Shown piece by piece: positions 43,155 through 53,917 of a DNA stretch of 64,000 nucleotides (the stretch's first letter is position 1; each line of letters starts with the position of its first letter). Below the pieces are notes generated by a model. It saw only the letters and a program-made list of their open reading frames with translations, searched no databases and was not told the DNA's origin. Origin of the DNA: Isoetes taiwanensis (taxonomy: Eukaryota; Streptophyta; Lycopodiopsida; Isoetales; Isoetaceae); the NCBI GenBank assembly GCA_021234155.1, contig JAJEKV010000011.1, positions 6,093,132 to 6,157,131 on the forward strand, given 5' to 3'. Made by a program: the position numbers and the translations under genes.

Positions 43155-45748
43155 ATTTAGTTCACACTGATCTATGTGGTCCATTAAACAAGACCCCGGA
43201 ATTTCGGGGGAAAAAATATTTTATAACCTTTATTGATGATTTTAGCAGGAAAACACAAGTTTATTGTCTAAGGAGTAAAGATCTTGCTTTTGAGGCATTC
43301 AAGAGATATGCTGCTGAAGTTGAGTGTACAACTGGAAGAAAAATCAAGTGTGTTCGATCTGACAGGGGAGGTGAGTACATGTCTTCCAAATTTGTCAAAT
43401 ATTGTATTGAAAAGGGGATTAAGAGACAATTCACATGTAGTTACACTCCTCAGCAGAATGGTGTGGCTGAGAGGAAAAATAAAACCATTCTAAATGCTGT
43501 TAGGGCCATGTTGAAGCATAGTGGTCTACCTAATTTTCTGTGGGAGGAGGCAGTGAAAACAGCAGTGCTCATACAAAATGGCATTCCATCTACAAGTATA
43601 AATGGACATTGTCCAGAAGAATTATGGTCTGATAGCATCCCTGACTATGATAGATATAAAACCTATGGTTGTCTAACCTATGTACATGTACCAGAGGAAC
43701 TGAGGTCTAAACTTGATGATAGATCAACAATAGGGTATCTAGTGGGATATGATGAAGGCACAAAGGGCTATAGAATCTATAACCCAGCCACTAAGAAAAT
43801 CATTATTAGCAGGGATGTGACTTTTGTAGAACACAAATTATATAAGCCAATGATGAATGACATTGAATCAGAGAAATGCAAAGGAGTTACAAATAAGACA
43901 GGAAATTCTGTGGATGATGAGCTGAAAGGATATGATACAGATGAAAGTGATGAGCATGATAGTGAACATGAAACTGTAGATGACAGAATAAATGGAAATG
44001 ATAGGGAGAAAGCACAAACAGGAAATGCTGCAGTTAAGGTAGTAAAGAAAAGAAGAACTGAAGGGGAAAGGCTTCAGGAAGAGGCTCAGATTGATCCCAG
44101 TGCATATGGAAGAATGCCAGATGGTAAAAGTGTCAGGGTTCAGTCAAGAAGGGAAAACATTGAACAAGTACTCATGGTTTTAGAAACAGGGGTACCAGAA
44201 AGTTTTGATGATGCAATGAAAGATCTAGATGGCCAAAATTGGAAGCAAGCCATGAATGATGAAATAGATTCTTTTAAAAGAACTGAAACCTACCAAGTTG
44301 TAGAGAGACCAAAAAATAAAAATGTGGTGGGAAATAAATGGGTATACAAATTGAAAGTAGGGGCAGATGGGAATCCCAAGTATAAAGCTCGTCTTGTTGC
44401 ACAGGGCTTTACCCAGAGAAGAGGAATTGACTATGATGAGACTTATTCACCTGTTGTGAAGATGACAAGTATTAGAATGATCATTTCTATGGCAAATGCT
44501 CTAGATTATGAACTACATCACATGGATGTAAATACTGCTTTTTTGAATGCAAAGTTAGATGAGGAAATATACATGGAACAGCCTCCAGGTTATGAGCAAG
44601 GGGAAAATAATGTATGGAGATTGAAAAGAGCAGTATATGGATTGAAACAATCACCTAGGGAATGGTACAAATGCATGGACTCATTCTTAATGACTCAAGG
44701 ATTCAGAAAACTAGACAATGATGGGAATGTCTACTTGTTTGAAGAAAAAGGCAACCATTGCATAATAGGTCTGTATGTTGATGATTGCATTATGGCTGGG
44801 AAGAATTTAACTATATTAAATCAGTGCAAAAATGTTCTAAAGAAAAGGTTCATGATGACAGACCTTGGAGAACTGAAGAAATTTCTAGGTATTGAAGTCT
44901 TTCGAGACAGAAAGAATAGGAAAATAACTCTATCTCAGAGGAGGTATATTGAAACAGTCCTGGAAAAATTCAATATGGAAGATTGTAACATGGTCAAAGC
45001 TCCCATTCTGCCAGGATATAAAATATCAAAGGAGATGTGTCCACAAAATGCTCAAGAAGAAAGAGAAATGGAAGACATACCCTATAGACCTTTGATTGGA
45101 AGTTTACTGTATATTTCTAACAATACCAGACCTGATATCAGTTATATTGTTAATGTTTTAAGCAGGTACAATCACAATCCAGGGAGACAACATTGGCTTG
45201 CTGCTAAGAAAGTCTTGAGATATCTACAGGGTACAAAAAATGTTGGTATTGAATATTCTAATGAAAATTTAGAGCTAGCAGGATATTGTGATGCAGATTG
45301 GTGTGGAGATCCAGATGAAAGAAGATCCACATCTGGTTACATTCTCATGCTAGGAGGAGGGCCAATTAGTTGGAGAAGCAAGAAACAATCTTCCATAGCA
45401 CTGTCTACAGCAGAAGCAGAATATGCCTCATCAACATTGGCAGCTAAGGAAATCGTGTGGACAAGGAGAATGTTGGAAGAACTAGGAGTAAAGCAAAAAG
45501 GTAACACAGTTCTTTATAGTGACAGTCAAAGTTGTATCTCTATGACTAAAAATCCTGTCATGCATGAAAGAACCAAACATATTGAAATGAAGATGCATTT
45601 CATCAGAGATATGGTGAATAAAGGAATCATAAGATTGGAGCACATAAAGTCTGAACACCAGCTGGCAGATATACTCACCAAAGCGTTGAGCAGTAAAAGG
45701 TTTGAGTTTCTTTCTGAAAGAATAAGTTGCAAAGAAGTTATAAAGTAG
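43076..45748 (+). CDS. pol: Copia integrase, reverse transcriptase and RNase H
   Basis: The frame is open for 890 codons, but homology starts near residue 8-10, so there is no true start here. It should be made as part of the polyprotein. Integrase shows HTDLCGP, SDRGGEY and PQQNGVAERK (DDE triad, residues about 31, 95 and 131). Reverse transcriptase shows KARLVAQGFTQRRGIDYDET and the catalytic LYVDDC near residue 566. RNase H shows GYCDADWCGD, SSIALSTAEAEY and SDSQSCI from about residue 735. No internal stop is present. It lies in the -1 frame relative to gag; the overlap is 79 bases at the sequence GGGAAAAAC. Confidence 0.95.
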   Translation: MHGMHLWEKHSRLPFGKAKKRAKAPLDLVHTDLCGPLNKTPEFRGKKYFITFIDDFSRKTQVYCLRSKDLAFEAFKRYAAEVECTTGRKIKCVRSDRGGEYMSSKFVKYCIEKGIKRQFTCSYTPQQNGVAERKNKTILNAVRAMLKHSGLPNFLWEEAVKTAVLIQNGIPSTSINGHCPEELWSDSIPDYDRYKTYGCLTYVHVPEELRSKLDDRSTIGYLVGYDEGTKGYRIYNPATKKIIISRDVTFVEHKLYKPMMNDIESEKCKGVTNKTGNSVDDELKGYDTDESDEHDSEHETVDDRINGNDREKAQTGNAAVKVVKKRRTEGERLQEEAQIDPSAYGRMPDGKSVRVQSRRENIEQVLMVLETGVPESFDDAMKDLDGQNWKQAMNDEIDSFKRTETYQVVERPKNKNVVGNKWVYKLKVGADGNPKYKARLVAQGFTQRRGIDYDETYSPVVKMTSIRMIISMANALDYELHHMDVNTAFLNAKLDEEIYMEQPPGYEQGENNVWRLKRAVYGLKQSPREWYKCMDSFLMTQGFRKLDNDGNVYLFEEKGNHCIIGLYVDDCIMAGKNLTILNQCKNVLKKRFMMTDLGELKKFLGIEVFRDRKNRKITLSQRRYIETVLEKFNMEDCNMVKAPILPGYKISKEMCPQNAQEEREMEDIPYRPLIGSLLYISNNTRPDISYIVNVLSRYNHNPGRQHWLAAKKVLRYLQGTKNVGIEYSNENLELAGYCDADWCGDPDERRSTSGYILMLGGGPISWRSKKQSSIALSTAEAEYASSTLAAKEIVWTRRMLEELGVKQKGNTVLYSDSQSCISMTKNPVMHERTKHIEMKMHFIRDMVNKGIIRLEHIKSEHQLADILTKALSSKRFEFLSERISCKEVIK

Positions 45749-45838
45749 CTTACAACAAATGATGGAAGTCAAATTATAGCAGACAGATTATGGAATGTCT
45801 TATGACAGGTTCAAAATATAAGAAGTAGCAGCATTATA

Positions 45839-45852
45839 AGGTGAAAGGGGAA
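45839..45852 (+). other. Polypurine tract
   Basis: AGGTGAAAGGGGAA directly precedes the right LTR and is the plus-strand primer site. Confidence 0.9.
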
Positions 45853-46514
45853 TGTTGGAAAAATTTGGTTTTTCAAGTTCACCTTATAATGAGAAGGTTG
45901 TTTAAGTTGTACAGGTTATTTATGTTGCACTGATGATCACAGCATTTTATCAGTGCAATGCTGAGCTTTCTAGACTCAAGGTGCAGAAAGAAAGCTCTAA
46001 AGCAAGTTAACCCATTCATTTATAATGGTTCGTTAAAGGAAGGTTTTAACACAGTTGAACCATTGGGTTAAAGTTATATTATTTCTAATGGTTAAACATT
46101 GGAAATTATTTGTATCATATCGAAGACTTCATCAAGTGTACAGATAGAAAGTTTATCTGGAGGGAAAACCTCCGGATCAAATTTAGAAGGCATCTGCGGT
46201 CGAATGGATTGGAAGAACGGATCGGTAGTCTCCATGACCGCCGGATCCCTGTAAATATAAACCTAAGAAGTATAGTCGAGAATACAGTTGAGTTATTTTG
46301 AAGATTGCATTGATTTGAGTAAAGGTATTCATTTTCGTGACCATTTGACTTACTTGATTATGGATATGAATTTTGTAATGCTAGTATTAACTCAATGGCT
46401 ACAATGAAGGATAAGAATTGTAGTGGTGAAGTTTGTCTAAGGAAATAACTTTCAGTATTGATCCACTAAAATGTTAATGGTTTACATTTGATATTTGATT
46501 TAAGATATCTAACA
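45853..46514 (+). repeat. Right LTR
   Basis: 662 bp, same ends as the left LTR, two substitutions. Followed by GTGCT (46515-46519). Confidence 0.95.
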
Positions 46515-46519
46515 GTGCT

Positions 46520-47250
46520 TCTAGTTTTACCTTATTTAGTTTGTTTATGGTGTTAGAGTCCTAGTTCTATTTAGGTAACATAGCTAAAATTTGGTGTGTT
46601 GTTCTTTATGACATTTGTGCTTTTAACTTTTTTTTCTACGTTAGGGTGCTAGTTAAGAAGTTTGTTCTTGTCAAAAAGTTCAATTTTTTCTCATATAACT
46701 TTCTTGTTTGTGTGCGTTTTTAATTCTCTATGTTGAGGTACAAGCCTCAAACTTTGACTTATAAAGTTTTTGATGCTTTAAATTTTCAAATTGGATAATT
46801 TAAATCTTTACATCTTAGTTGGTTCTAAACATTAGATAGCCTCCATCTTTAGTGTAGTTTATGAAGAAGCATTGGACATGTGACTAAGATCTCATGCTTT
46901 AGCCAATGGTTTTTCCTTGTAAAGCAATTCTGGATTTAGATATTACCTTTTTAGGCTAGGACCTTTTCATTTTCATACCTCTTGAGATTATAAATTTGTC
47001 CCTAATCTATCTGAATTTCCTCCGGGTTTTGCCTTTTTTGTTCTCCCTAAATTTGGACATTCAACTTGGTTTCTCCCGTTCCTGTCGACATTCAACTTGG
47101 TTTCTCCTGTTCCTCTCGACCAGTTCTTGTTCTTCTACATGATAACTCATACTCTTGATGTACTGTAGATAACTCATACTCTTGATGTACTATCTTTTTC
47201 CATTGCCTTTTTTCACAATTCAATCTTACTTTTCTTAGCCAAGACCTTTT
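46520..47250. other. Spacer right of the copia element
   Basis: T-rich, no supported gene. CTTGGTTTCTCC(C/T)GTTCCT occurs twice near 47070 and 47096, and ATAACTCATACTCTTGATGT twice near 47141 and 47169. Confidence 0.5.
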
Positions 47251-47264
47251 TCCAACAGGCATAT

Positions 47265-47700
47265 TATTAGACGTCAAGGTAAGTTGGTATCTATTCTTGT
47301 TTGTCATCCAATGGGATGTCGCCATATGGCGATCATTCAAATCAAGAATGGCAAATAGGTAGCGCATTCTTGACTTGCTACAAGAAGTTACCTGCGTTGC
47401 CTCAGTCGAGGAAGGCGGGAAACGGCGGAGCTTCAAGCCATAGCCATAGCCAGACCTCTGGCAGATTTTCAAGCATAGCCTCGGAGCTTCAAGCCATAGC
47501 CATAGCCAGACCTCCGGCAAATTTTGAAGCCGTAGCCTTAGATTTTCAAGCCATTACCTCTTCTTTACCCCTGTGCAATCGAGGAAGGCGGGAAAAGGCG
47601 GAGCTCCAAGCCACAACCATAGCCAGACCTCCAGTAGAACTCCAAGCCTGACCACACTTGAACCTAATTTCCAAGCCATAGCTTACCTAAGGGAAAATTC
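47265..47700. repeat. Degenerate tandem repeats (AAGCCATAGCCATAGCCAGA)
   Basis: GAGGAAGGCGGGAAA occurs at about 47408 and 47581. AGCCATAGCCAGACCTCnGGCA-like phrases occur at about 47441, 47496 and 47617. A 116-codon plus-strand frame here is made of these repeats and I do not accept it as a gene. The phrase ACGTCAAGGTAAG at 47271 matches the outer end of the hairpin elements that follow, so this may belong to the same family. Confidence 0.5.
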
Positions 47701-47703
47701 CTG

Positions 47704-47854
47704 CTTATCTTGACGCTGTGAAATGGTCGAGATCGTCGATTATGGTGTAGCGAGGCGGTAGGGCTCTTGCCGGCTCCCGGTTGCCGGGAGTAGCCACCGC
47801 CTCGCTACACCAGAATCGACTCCCTCTTCCCATTCCACATTACGTCAAGGTAAG
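47704..47854. repeat. Foldback element 1
   Basis: CTTATCTTGACG at 47704 pairs with CGTCAAGGTAAG ending at 47854. Further in, TGGTGTAGCGAGGCGGT (47742-) pairs with ACCGCCTCGCTACACCA. The tip is GGCTCCCGGTTGCCGGGAG. Arms are about 60 bp with small bulges. No coding content. Confidence 0.75.
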
Positions 47855-47950
47855 TGGATGAGTCTTCCGACGTTTTCTTGATTCATTCTTGTTCAGAATG
47901 ACAAATAGCTTCACGAAAACCTGCAGAATCCGGTCAAGGAGCTTACCTTT

Positions 47951-48081
47951 TGACGTAGTGCAATGGAAAGGGGTCAGGCATTCTTGCCGACCCGACCGCC
48001 CCAACGGGGTCCCGCCTCAGCGGCTCGGGATGGGCCGGGTAAGAATGCCTTCCCCCTTTCCATTCCATTCCACATAACGTC
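47951..48081. repeat. Foldback element 2, same family
   Basis: TGACGTAGTGCAATGGAAAG at 47951 pairs with CTTTCCATTCCATTCC...ACGTC ending near 48081. GGCATTCTTGCC pairs with GGGTAAGAATGCC. The outer sequence (CTTACC...GACGTA.TG.AATGG) matches element 1, while the inner arms differ. Confidence 0.7.
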
Positions 48082-49710
48082 CCTTCAAATTTGGTATTTT
48101 AAATAGGCCTATTTTCGAAACTTTGGAGCCTTAGCTTCTAAGAATAGCTCGGTTCAGGATAGTTATGGGTTTTTTATTGAACTTGATTGGGAGCCATTGT
48201 TTGGCAGCATATTCCTACTATTGTGCCACATCCATGGCTATTAACATTTTGCCAAAAAATCACCATGCCATTCCCTATGGTGTCAATTGAAAATAGCATC
48301 CGCATAATAAACCATAGCATTAACAATTTCTACAAAACCATGGTCTCTTTGCAAAACCAGCTGATTGTGCTAAACCAAACTCCCTCAATCGATCCTGCAC
48401 TGCTCCCCCTATTAATACTGCAGTCAATCCAAAATCTGGAACTGGTTGAATGAATCATGCTGCCGAAATCAATCCCGCGCAATCTCGGAATCAATCTCAC
48501 AACTGGATGTACCTGCACAACAGAGATGGCTGTTTACACCAGGGCTGAAGGATTCGAACCTCCAGGCCATCTCGGCCTCACCAGAACCCTCCATCTTACA
48601 AGCAAGCAGCAGCAAGCATCTGTCGGCTGTGAACCACACACCAAGCTAAAGCCACATATGAAATTTTAACTATCAGATTACTTAGGGTTATTTGGTGGTC
48701 GCAGATTGCCAGACAGAGACATCGCCGAACCACCAACGGACTGAAGAATTTCTGGAATATTTTAAAGAGGCCTTCTTTTCGACCACATTTCAAGCGAAAC
48801 TTTGCCCTGTTTCATCTGCATTCAGAACGGTCGCCCTAAACATTCCGGCCTAACCAATGCATTGCGCATGCCTTCCGCAGCTGCATCTCCCCTATTCAAC
48901 TCCAACAACTGGCAGCCTGAACACAGACACAAAGAATGAAGGCCAAGCCGCCGGCCATGCTCTCCCTGCACAATCCGCCCCTGCTCTGCGCTAGAAATAG
49001 ATAGCGGGGTGAAGACTTATCCACATCCTAGAAATCCGAGCTCCTAACAATGGCAAAAAAAAAAAAACCATCCAAAACAGCCCAAAATACGTGACCACTA
49101 AATGCAATTAAGCTGCTCAAACATGCCAAAATATACCTTTTTCATACAATACGACACCAAAATCATAGTCCAAACCACTGATTCCCAAATACCAAACTAA
49201 AATCGCAGAAGTTTATGGTCGAGAGAAATTTTCGAAACTTTGGAGCCTTAGCTTCTAAGAATAGCTCGGTTCAGGATAGTATGGTCGAGAGAATAGCCCC
49301 TTTTCAGCATGGCTAAGAGAATAGCATGGTTGGAGAGTATAGTTCTTTTTAGCCCTTTTTAGCATGATCAGAGGGTACAACCCTTTTTAACAGGGAGAAT
49401 AGCTTGTTCTTTTGACCATCAAAAGTTATGGGTGCCAGCTGCAACGCATTCAGGCCCCAGGGGATGCACCTATTGTAATGCACCTATTGTATATGGGGTA
49501 TGCCACCTGCGTGCAAGGGGTCGCCACCTGCGTGCAAGGGGTCGGCAAAATACGTGTTTGAATTTTTTTAGAAACCCCCTTTCCAGCCATATACAGTGCC
49601 AAAATCGCTCTAAAAACCCCAAAAAGCTACCCCTAGGTACGAGTATATGTACGGTTTAAGGGGAAAACAAACCCTTTCGGGTCACTCACGGCTAAAACTA
49701 TGTGAACCCC
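48082..49710. other. Gene-poor stretch
   Basis: No supported gene. GGTTCGAATCC on the minus strand (48550-48560) is an exact Pol III B-box. No matching tRNA fold could be found, so a SINE-like remnant is the most that can be said. AGCCTTAGCTTCTAAGAATA followed by GCTCGGTTCAGGATAGT occurs twice (about 48127 and 49245). The 21-bp phrase with CCACCTGCGTGCAAGGGGTC is repeated directly at 49503-49544, and TGCACCTATTGTA at about 49465 and 49480. Confidence 0.5.
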
Positions 49711-49876
49711 CTTGATTCAGGCTTGTTGCAGGGTATATATAGCTTAGTTGCTGGCATTCAGGCCGCCATAGCCATCTGTATTATGTCTTTCCTCTTGATT
49801 CAGGCTTGTTGCAGGGTATATATAGCTTAGTTGCTGGCATTCAGGCCGCCATAGCCATCTGTATTATGTCTTTCCT
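49711..49876. repeat. Perfect 83-bp tandem duplication
   Basis: Unit 49711-49793 (starts CTTGATTCAGGCTTGTTGCA, contains GGGTATATATAGC) is repeated without any difference at 49794-49876. The identity implies a recent event or an assembly artefact. Confidence 0.95.
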
Positions 49877-52083
49877 TTGTATTATTTATTCTTTATGCTT
49901 GTTTACATACATCTGGACTTAGATTTCACCTGTTTTGCTTCACGAAATCCACTATTGTCACCTGTTCATCTGAGCTTCTTACTGAGCAGAAATTCCAACC
50001 AATTGGGACTGTTCGATTTCACCTTCTGCTAGATAGAGAAGCAACCTTCTGAGATACATAGAGAAAAACCCGCTGCAACAATCAACTGATTATAGAGCCT
50101 AAAATTCGGCTAGAAAAGACTGTCATTGTGATCGATCGGATTGAAGCCCGCTATAAAATCGCCAGGGCTCTTCTAAATCGAGTCCTCTGTTGCTCTAAAT
50201 CATGCCTCTTAGAAAATAACTTCCCTTTTTGCCCAAAACAGGCTATCCTTATCCTCTGATTCAGATTGCTCCTTTTTTAAGAGACATTTAAACTTAGATT
50301 CTACCTATTTTTTCTGTGCATCTCCCCTCCAACTTCGCAGCTAGCACTAACAATCAAATTACAAATCCGTTTTGCTCATGTTCTTCCTGTTTAGATAGAG
50401 CTCCTGCTTCTCTGAATCCATCATCTGTCGCACTGCCTGGCAAATCCAAGTCCTTTTTTTCTGCCGAAACCCTAGAACACTGGAATGTATGGAACCCTAT
50501 AATACAAAACCTAACATTTTTGTTGCCACGTAGTCTGTCGCCATGTCATCAATCAAATTCCTATTATTCAATATTAGCTACACTTCTTGTGGGGTGGGTA
50601 TAGCAGATAGCTAAAACGGTCCCTACATTCATTTTTGTTGGTTCGGCATGGAACCGATTTCTCTGTCCAACTTCTCTTTTTAGCATATGTTATTCTATTG
50701 TAATTATGTTTACTTCATTTATTCTGAAAATCAGCTTGCGCAAGCTCCTTGCCAGATTGCTTTCATTTTCTTTTTTGGCCATGACAGACTTTGATTTTGC
50801 TTCATATAGCATGAAACCGCTTATTTTGTTGAAGTTCTTTGTCGTAAAATTTAATCGTCTCTGAGATCATCTTATTGTAGAAGCTTCTTTCTCTCTCCCC
50901 TGCCCCATCGTCCGCTGTGCCATTTTTTAAACAATATTTTTCTTACCCCCTTCTATATCAACTATGTCCAAGAGTTAGTTGCCAAAGTGGGAATTAGGAA
51001 TATGGCATTATCATTAATTCCAAACAGTCTATTAGGCCTATGTTGTTTCTTTCTAAATAATTTTTTCTCTTGCAAATGGAAAAACACAATTGTCATATCC
51101 AGTACGATCATGGGGAGGGAAATCATGTTCACTCATTCATTATTTTCCCTTTTGAATTGTTCTCCGTTAATTTATTCCCTAGATAATTTTTTAAGGGTCT
51201 AAGTTGTTTGCTTCTAGATTTGTGTGTTAGTTGTATGCTTTAGCTATGGGCTTATAGCCATGGGCTTATTGCATCAAAATAGCATTTGTATTACTTTAGC
51301 TATTGTAAACACATTTGCTTTAATGGTCTCTTATCTTAAGCTTGAAGTTATGGTCTTTTTAGTTTTCTAGAACTTTACTTTCTAGTTCATCTTTAATTAC
51401 ATAGATACCTCCTTTAGTTTTGCATCTATACCCATCCTTGCCTTAGGTCTAGTTTGTTCTTAGCCATATATACTGCCTTCATTATTTTCATGTTCTACTG
51501 CAACACTATCGGGTGTTCTCGCTTAACGAGGTTACCATATCCTGGCTATAAATAGCTAGCGCTGCAACAATGGGTACTTGTGCATGGATGCATTTCTTTG
51601 AGAGTAAGCTTTACGATACCTTGGCTATAGGGGGCTAGCACTGCAACAATGGGTACTTATGCATGGATGCATATCTTTTGGAGCAAGGCTTTGAGAAGCT
51701 GTGAAATGGTGGTAATCTTTCTTTATATTTTGATGAATTCTCTCTTTCGCTAACTTATGACCCTGGATTCTGAAATTTCTTGCTATGTTATCTTCATTAA
51801 TTTATAATACATGTAAAGCTCCCAACTCCCAAGTTTGAATTTAAATTCCATTTAATTTCACTTTTCTAGACATGTTTAGTCAAAACACTCCTTAGTTCAT
51901 TCTTCTAGCATTATTTCGTTCCGTTTATTAATCGCTCTAGTTAAAAGACTAGATTTTTTTATGCTTTTTGGCAGACAGAAGCTAGAGGACATGTTCTACC
52001 GCAATATTAGTAGGAATATTTGGCTCTCCATTTTTCTCATCATTGAGTTTGACATCAATTTCCTTTGCTCTAAAAGTTTACAG
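49877..52083. other. Gene-poor stretch left of the SWIM exon
   Basis: T-rich with no supported gene. A diverged tandem repeat at about 51541-51680 has the phrase CTGCAACAATGGGTACTT twice, each followed by GTGCATGGATGCAT or ATGCATGGATGCAT. The final part before 52084 ends in TTTACAG, a reasonable splice acceptor for the exon that follows. Confidence 0.5.
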
Positions 52084-52661
52084 ATAAGTCTTTGGTGTGT
52101 CCCCCACAAAGACCACCATTATGGCCTGTTGATAACGATACTGATTTAACCAATGAAGAGATTGAGAAACTTGGAGCAGCAGGCTTCTTATTGGGTGGTA
52201 GATCTCAATCTAGCTTGACAGCAGCCAACGCAACATCTAGTATGCAGGCACGTAGATCCACCATGGCAGGGTCTGTTAGCTCTGTAAAATGCAGAACAAA
52301 AATGACAAGGAAGGGGAAGGTTGTTAATTACAGGAAGGAAATGAATGGAGAGACGAAGGTGAGATTTGAGAAGTCAAAGAGAATGAAGGTGGATTCTGTA
52401 CAAGAAAAGACCTACTTGAAAAATAAACATGTGGACTATGTAGTCAAACGTGAAGATAATACATACATTGTATCCATTAAGGAGGAGCCAGAATGCAGTT
52501 GTCCAGACTTCATCCACATGGAAAGGATTAGAGGATTCATAGGTTGCAAGCACTTGTTGTACGTATACAATCAGGTGCTTGGAATCGATCCAGTATCAGA
52601 CCCTGCAGTGATCCAGCCAATGCTAACAGAAGCTGTGTTGTTACGTATATTACCAAAGTAG
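52084..52661 (+). CDS. SWIM-type zinc-finger protein, last exon (copy B)
   Basis: The frame reads CPPQRPPLWPVDNDTDLTNE, a Ser/Arg-rich linker (ARRSTMAGSVSSVKCRTKMT), a basic stretch, then the SWIM finger: CSC near residue 137 of the exon, followed 14 residues later by CKH (CxC-x14-CxH). It ends at a TAA/TAG after LLRILPK. There is no ATG at the left end. An acceptor-like TTTACAG before 52084 suggests an internal or last exon whose partners lie upstream and are not identified. SWIM proteins in plants include FAR1/FHY3 and MULE-derived proteins; no MULE transposase core is visible here. All four zinc ligands are present, unlike copy A. Confidence 0.65.
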
Positions 52662-53137
52662 TTGTTACTTGTAGTGAAGTTTATGCATTGCTAATTATTT
52701 ATTAAGTTCAGATGTAAAGTTCCAGATTCAGTAAAAATGTGATGTAAATCAGTTCATTTCAAAACAACAGATTATGACTTCGGTTTAAGGAGAACTTTTG
52801 ACTATGTGAATTGCAAGAGCAATTACGAAGCCAAATAATATTTTCAGTACAGAAAGGTAACAGGTTTCGTATATATAATGAATTTGCAACAAAATTTCTT
52901 ATATTCAAAATTTTTGCCCAGAGGGCTACATATTCTGCCCGAAGGCCTTTCATAATTCAGAGCCCGAAGACTTGAAATCCTTTCAATAAAACAGCCCGGA
53001 GGCTTGCAAGCATACAGTTTGGCAGCCCGGACGCATGCACAAGAAAAAAGCAAAAAAAAAGGGCCCCTTCAATTTCAATTTCCTTCTTCTATTTCACCAT
53101 CTGCGCCAAAAGAAGAAGAAGAGGAGTCCTGTTAGGT

Positions 53138-53512
53138 TTACTCTAAAAAAAATAATGCCAGGAAGTCCTCGAAATCTGAAGACTCGTCTTCATCTTCGGC
53201 TTCTTCTTCCTCATCATCATCGTCCTCCGACCACTCCTCTTCTGATGAGTCCCCAATCCATCCCTGAAGCACACCTGTAGCATATTCTTGCTCTGAAAGT
53301 TCCTCTTCTTCCTCATTCTCTGATTCCTCATCAGAGGAATCAGAGGATTCAGAGGAATCAGAGGAATTTAGAGCAAGAAACCTAGGTAGCGGAGGGAAGA
53401 CCTCTTCGAGCCGTAATAGGCGCCTCTTGGAGGACATCTCCGGCTCTTCAGCTGCGGATCTCTTCATAGAACAGAATGTTCTAGCACAGATTGGGCGGAG
53501 AATGGGCGCCAA
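53138..53512 (-). CDS. Small acidic Ser/Asp/Glu-rich protein, copy B
   Basis: 124 residues, the same length and frame as 716-1090. Differences are FKRR to SKRR, SSKSS to SSESS and GWSGD to GWIGD. The silent changes I count are six. A conserved 124-codon frame with mostly silent changes is better evidence for a gene than either copy alone. The basic N-terminal part and long acidic C-terminal part are as in copy A; the function is unknown. Confidence 0.5.
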   Translation of the reverse strand: MAPILRPICARTFCSMKRSAAEEPEMSSKRRLLRLEEVFPPLPRFLALNSSDSSESSDSSDEESENEEEEELSEQEYATGVLQGWIGDSSEEEWSEDDDDEEEEAEDEDESSDFEDFLALFFLE

Positions 53513-53730
53513 ACTGAGCGTGAAGAGATATATGCCGGATTAGACGTAGAAATTGTAGGAATAATTCGACTTCCAATCCTATCAACCATCATTTAATGCC
53601 ATTATTTGCATGTCTCAAAATTCGAGCCATGCAATAATACCATAAATATCCAATATCTTCCTTATTTAACCTTTTTTCAAATATTATATGATTCGTATTT
53701 AACCTAAAGATCAATACCAATATCATTCGA

Positions 53731-53846
53731 ATTTAACACTATGACGATAATTGGGATTGTAGAAAAAAACACTTTAAACACCTTTCGGATTTAACACTAT
53801 GACGATAATTGGGATTGTAGAAAAAAACACTCTAAACACCTTTCGA
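53731..53846. repeat. 58-bp tandem duplication private to copy B
   Basis: ATTTAACACTATGACGATAA begins both units (53731 and 53789). It includes the empty target of the copy A MITE, so the site is present twice here. Confidence 0.9.
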
Positions 53847-53917
53847 AAAAACCACGTAAGTGCCGACCTCCAGATAAATGAGAGAGGATGTGAAGTCTAT
53901 GCTAAAATTTAACAATC

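Larger units (their letters stand above)
40825..46514 (+). mobile_element. Complete, very young Ty1/copia retrotransposon
   Basis: 5690 bp with two 662-bp LTRs (TGTTGG...CTAACA), a 5-bp target duplication, an initiator-Met-tRNA type primer site, gag, protease, integrase, reverse transcriptase, RNase H and a polypurine tract. Domain order (integrase before reverse transcriptase) is copia-type. The LTRs differ at two positions only (GGCTTT/GGTTTT and AGATTG/AGATAG), so insertion was recent. The single visible lesion is a frame change between the gag-pre-integrase finger and the integrase near 43095. The pol fragment at 21768-22603 is a diverged relative. Confidence 0.97.

Noticed and set aside
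46110-46301. 63-codon frame inside the right LTR
   Set aside because: It lies within LTR sequence and is not needed for the element; no homology.
47301-47651. 116-codon plus-strand frame
   Set aside because: It is built from tandem repeats (AIAIARPP-type strings) and its reverse strand is equally open.
48520-48600. tRNA gene on the minus strand
   Set aside because: An exact B-box GGTTCGAATCC and a T-arm-like fold exist, but no D-arm, anticodon arm or acceptor pairing could be found; at most a SINE remnant.
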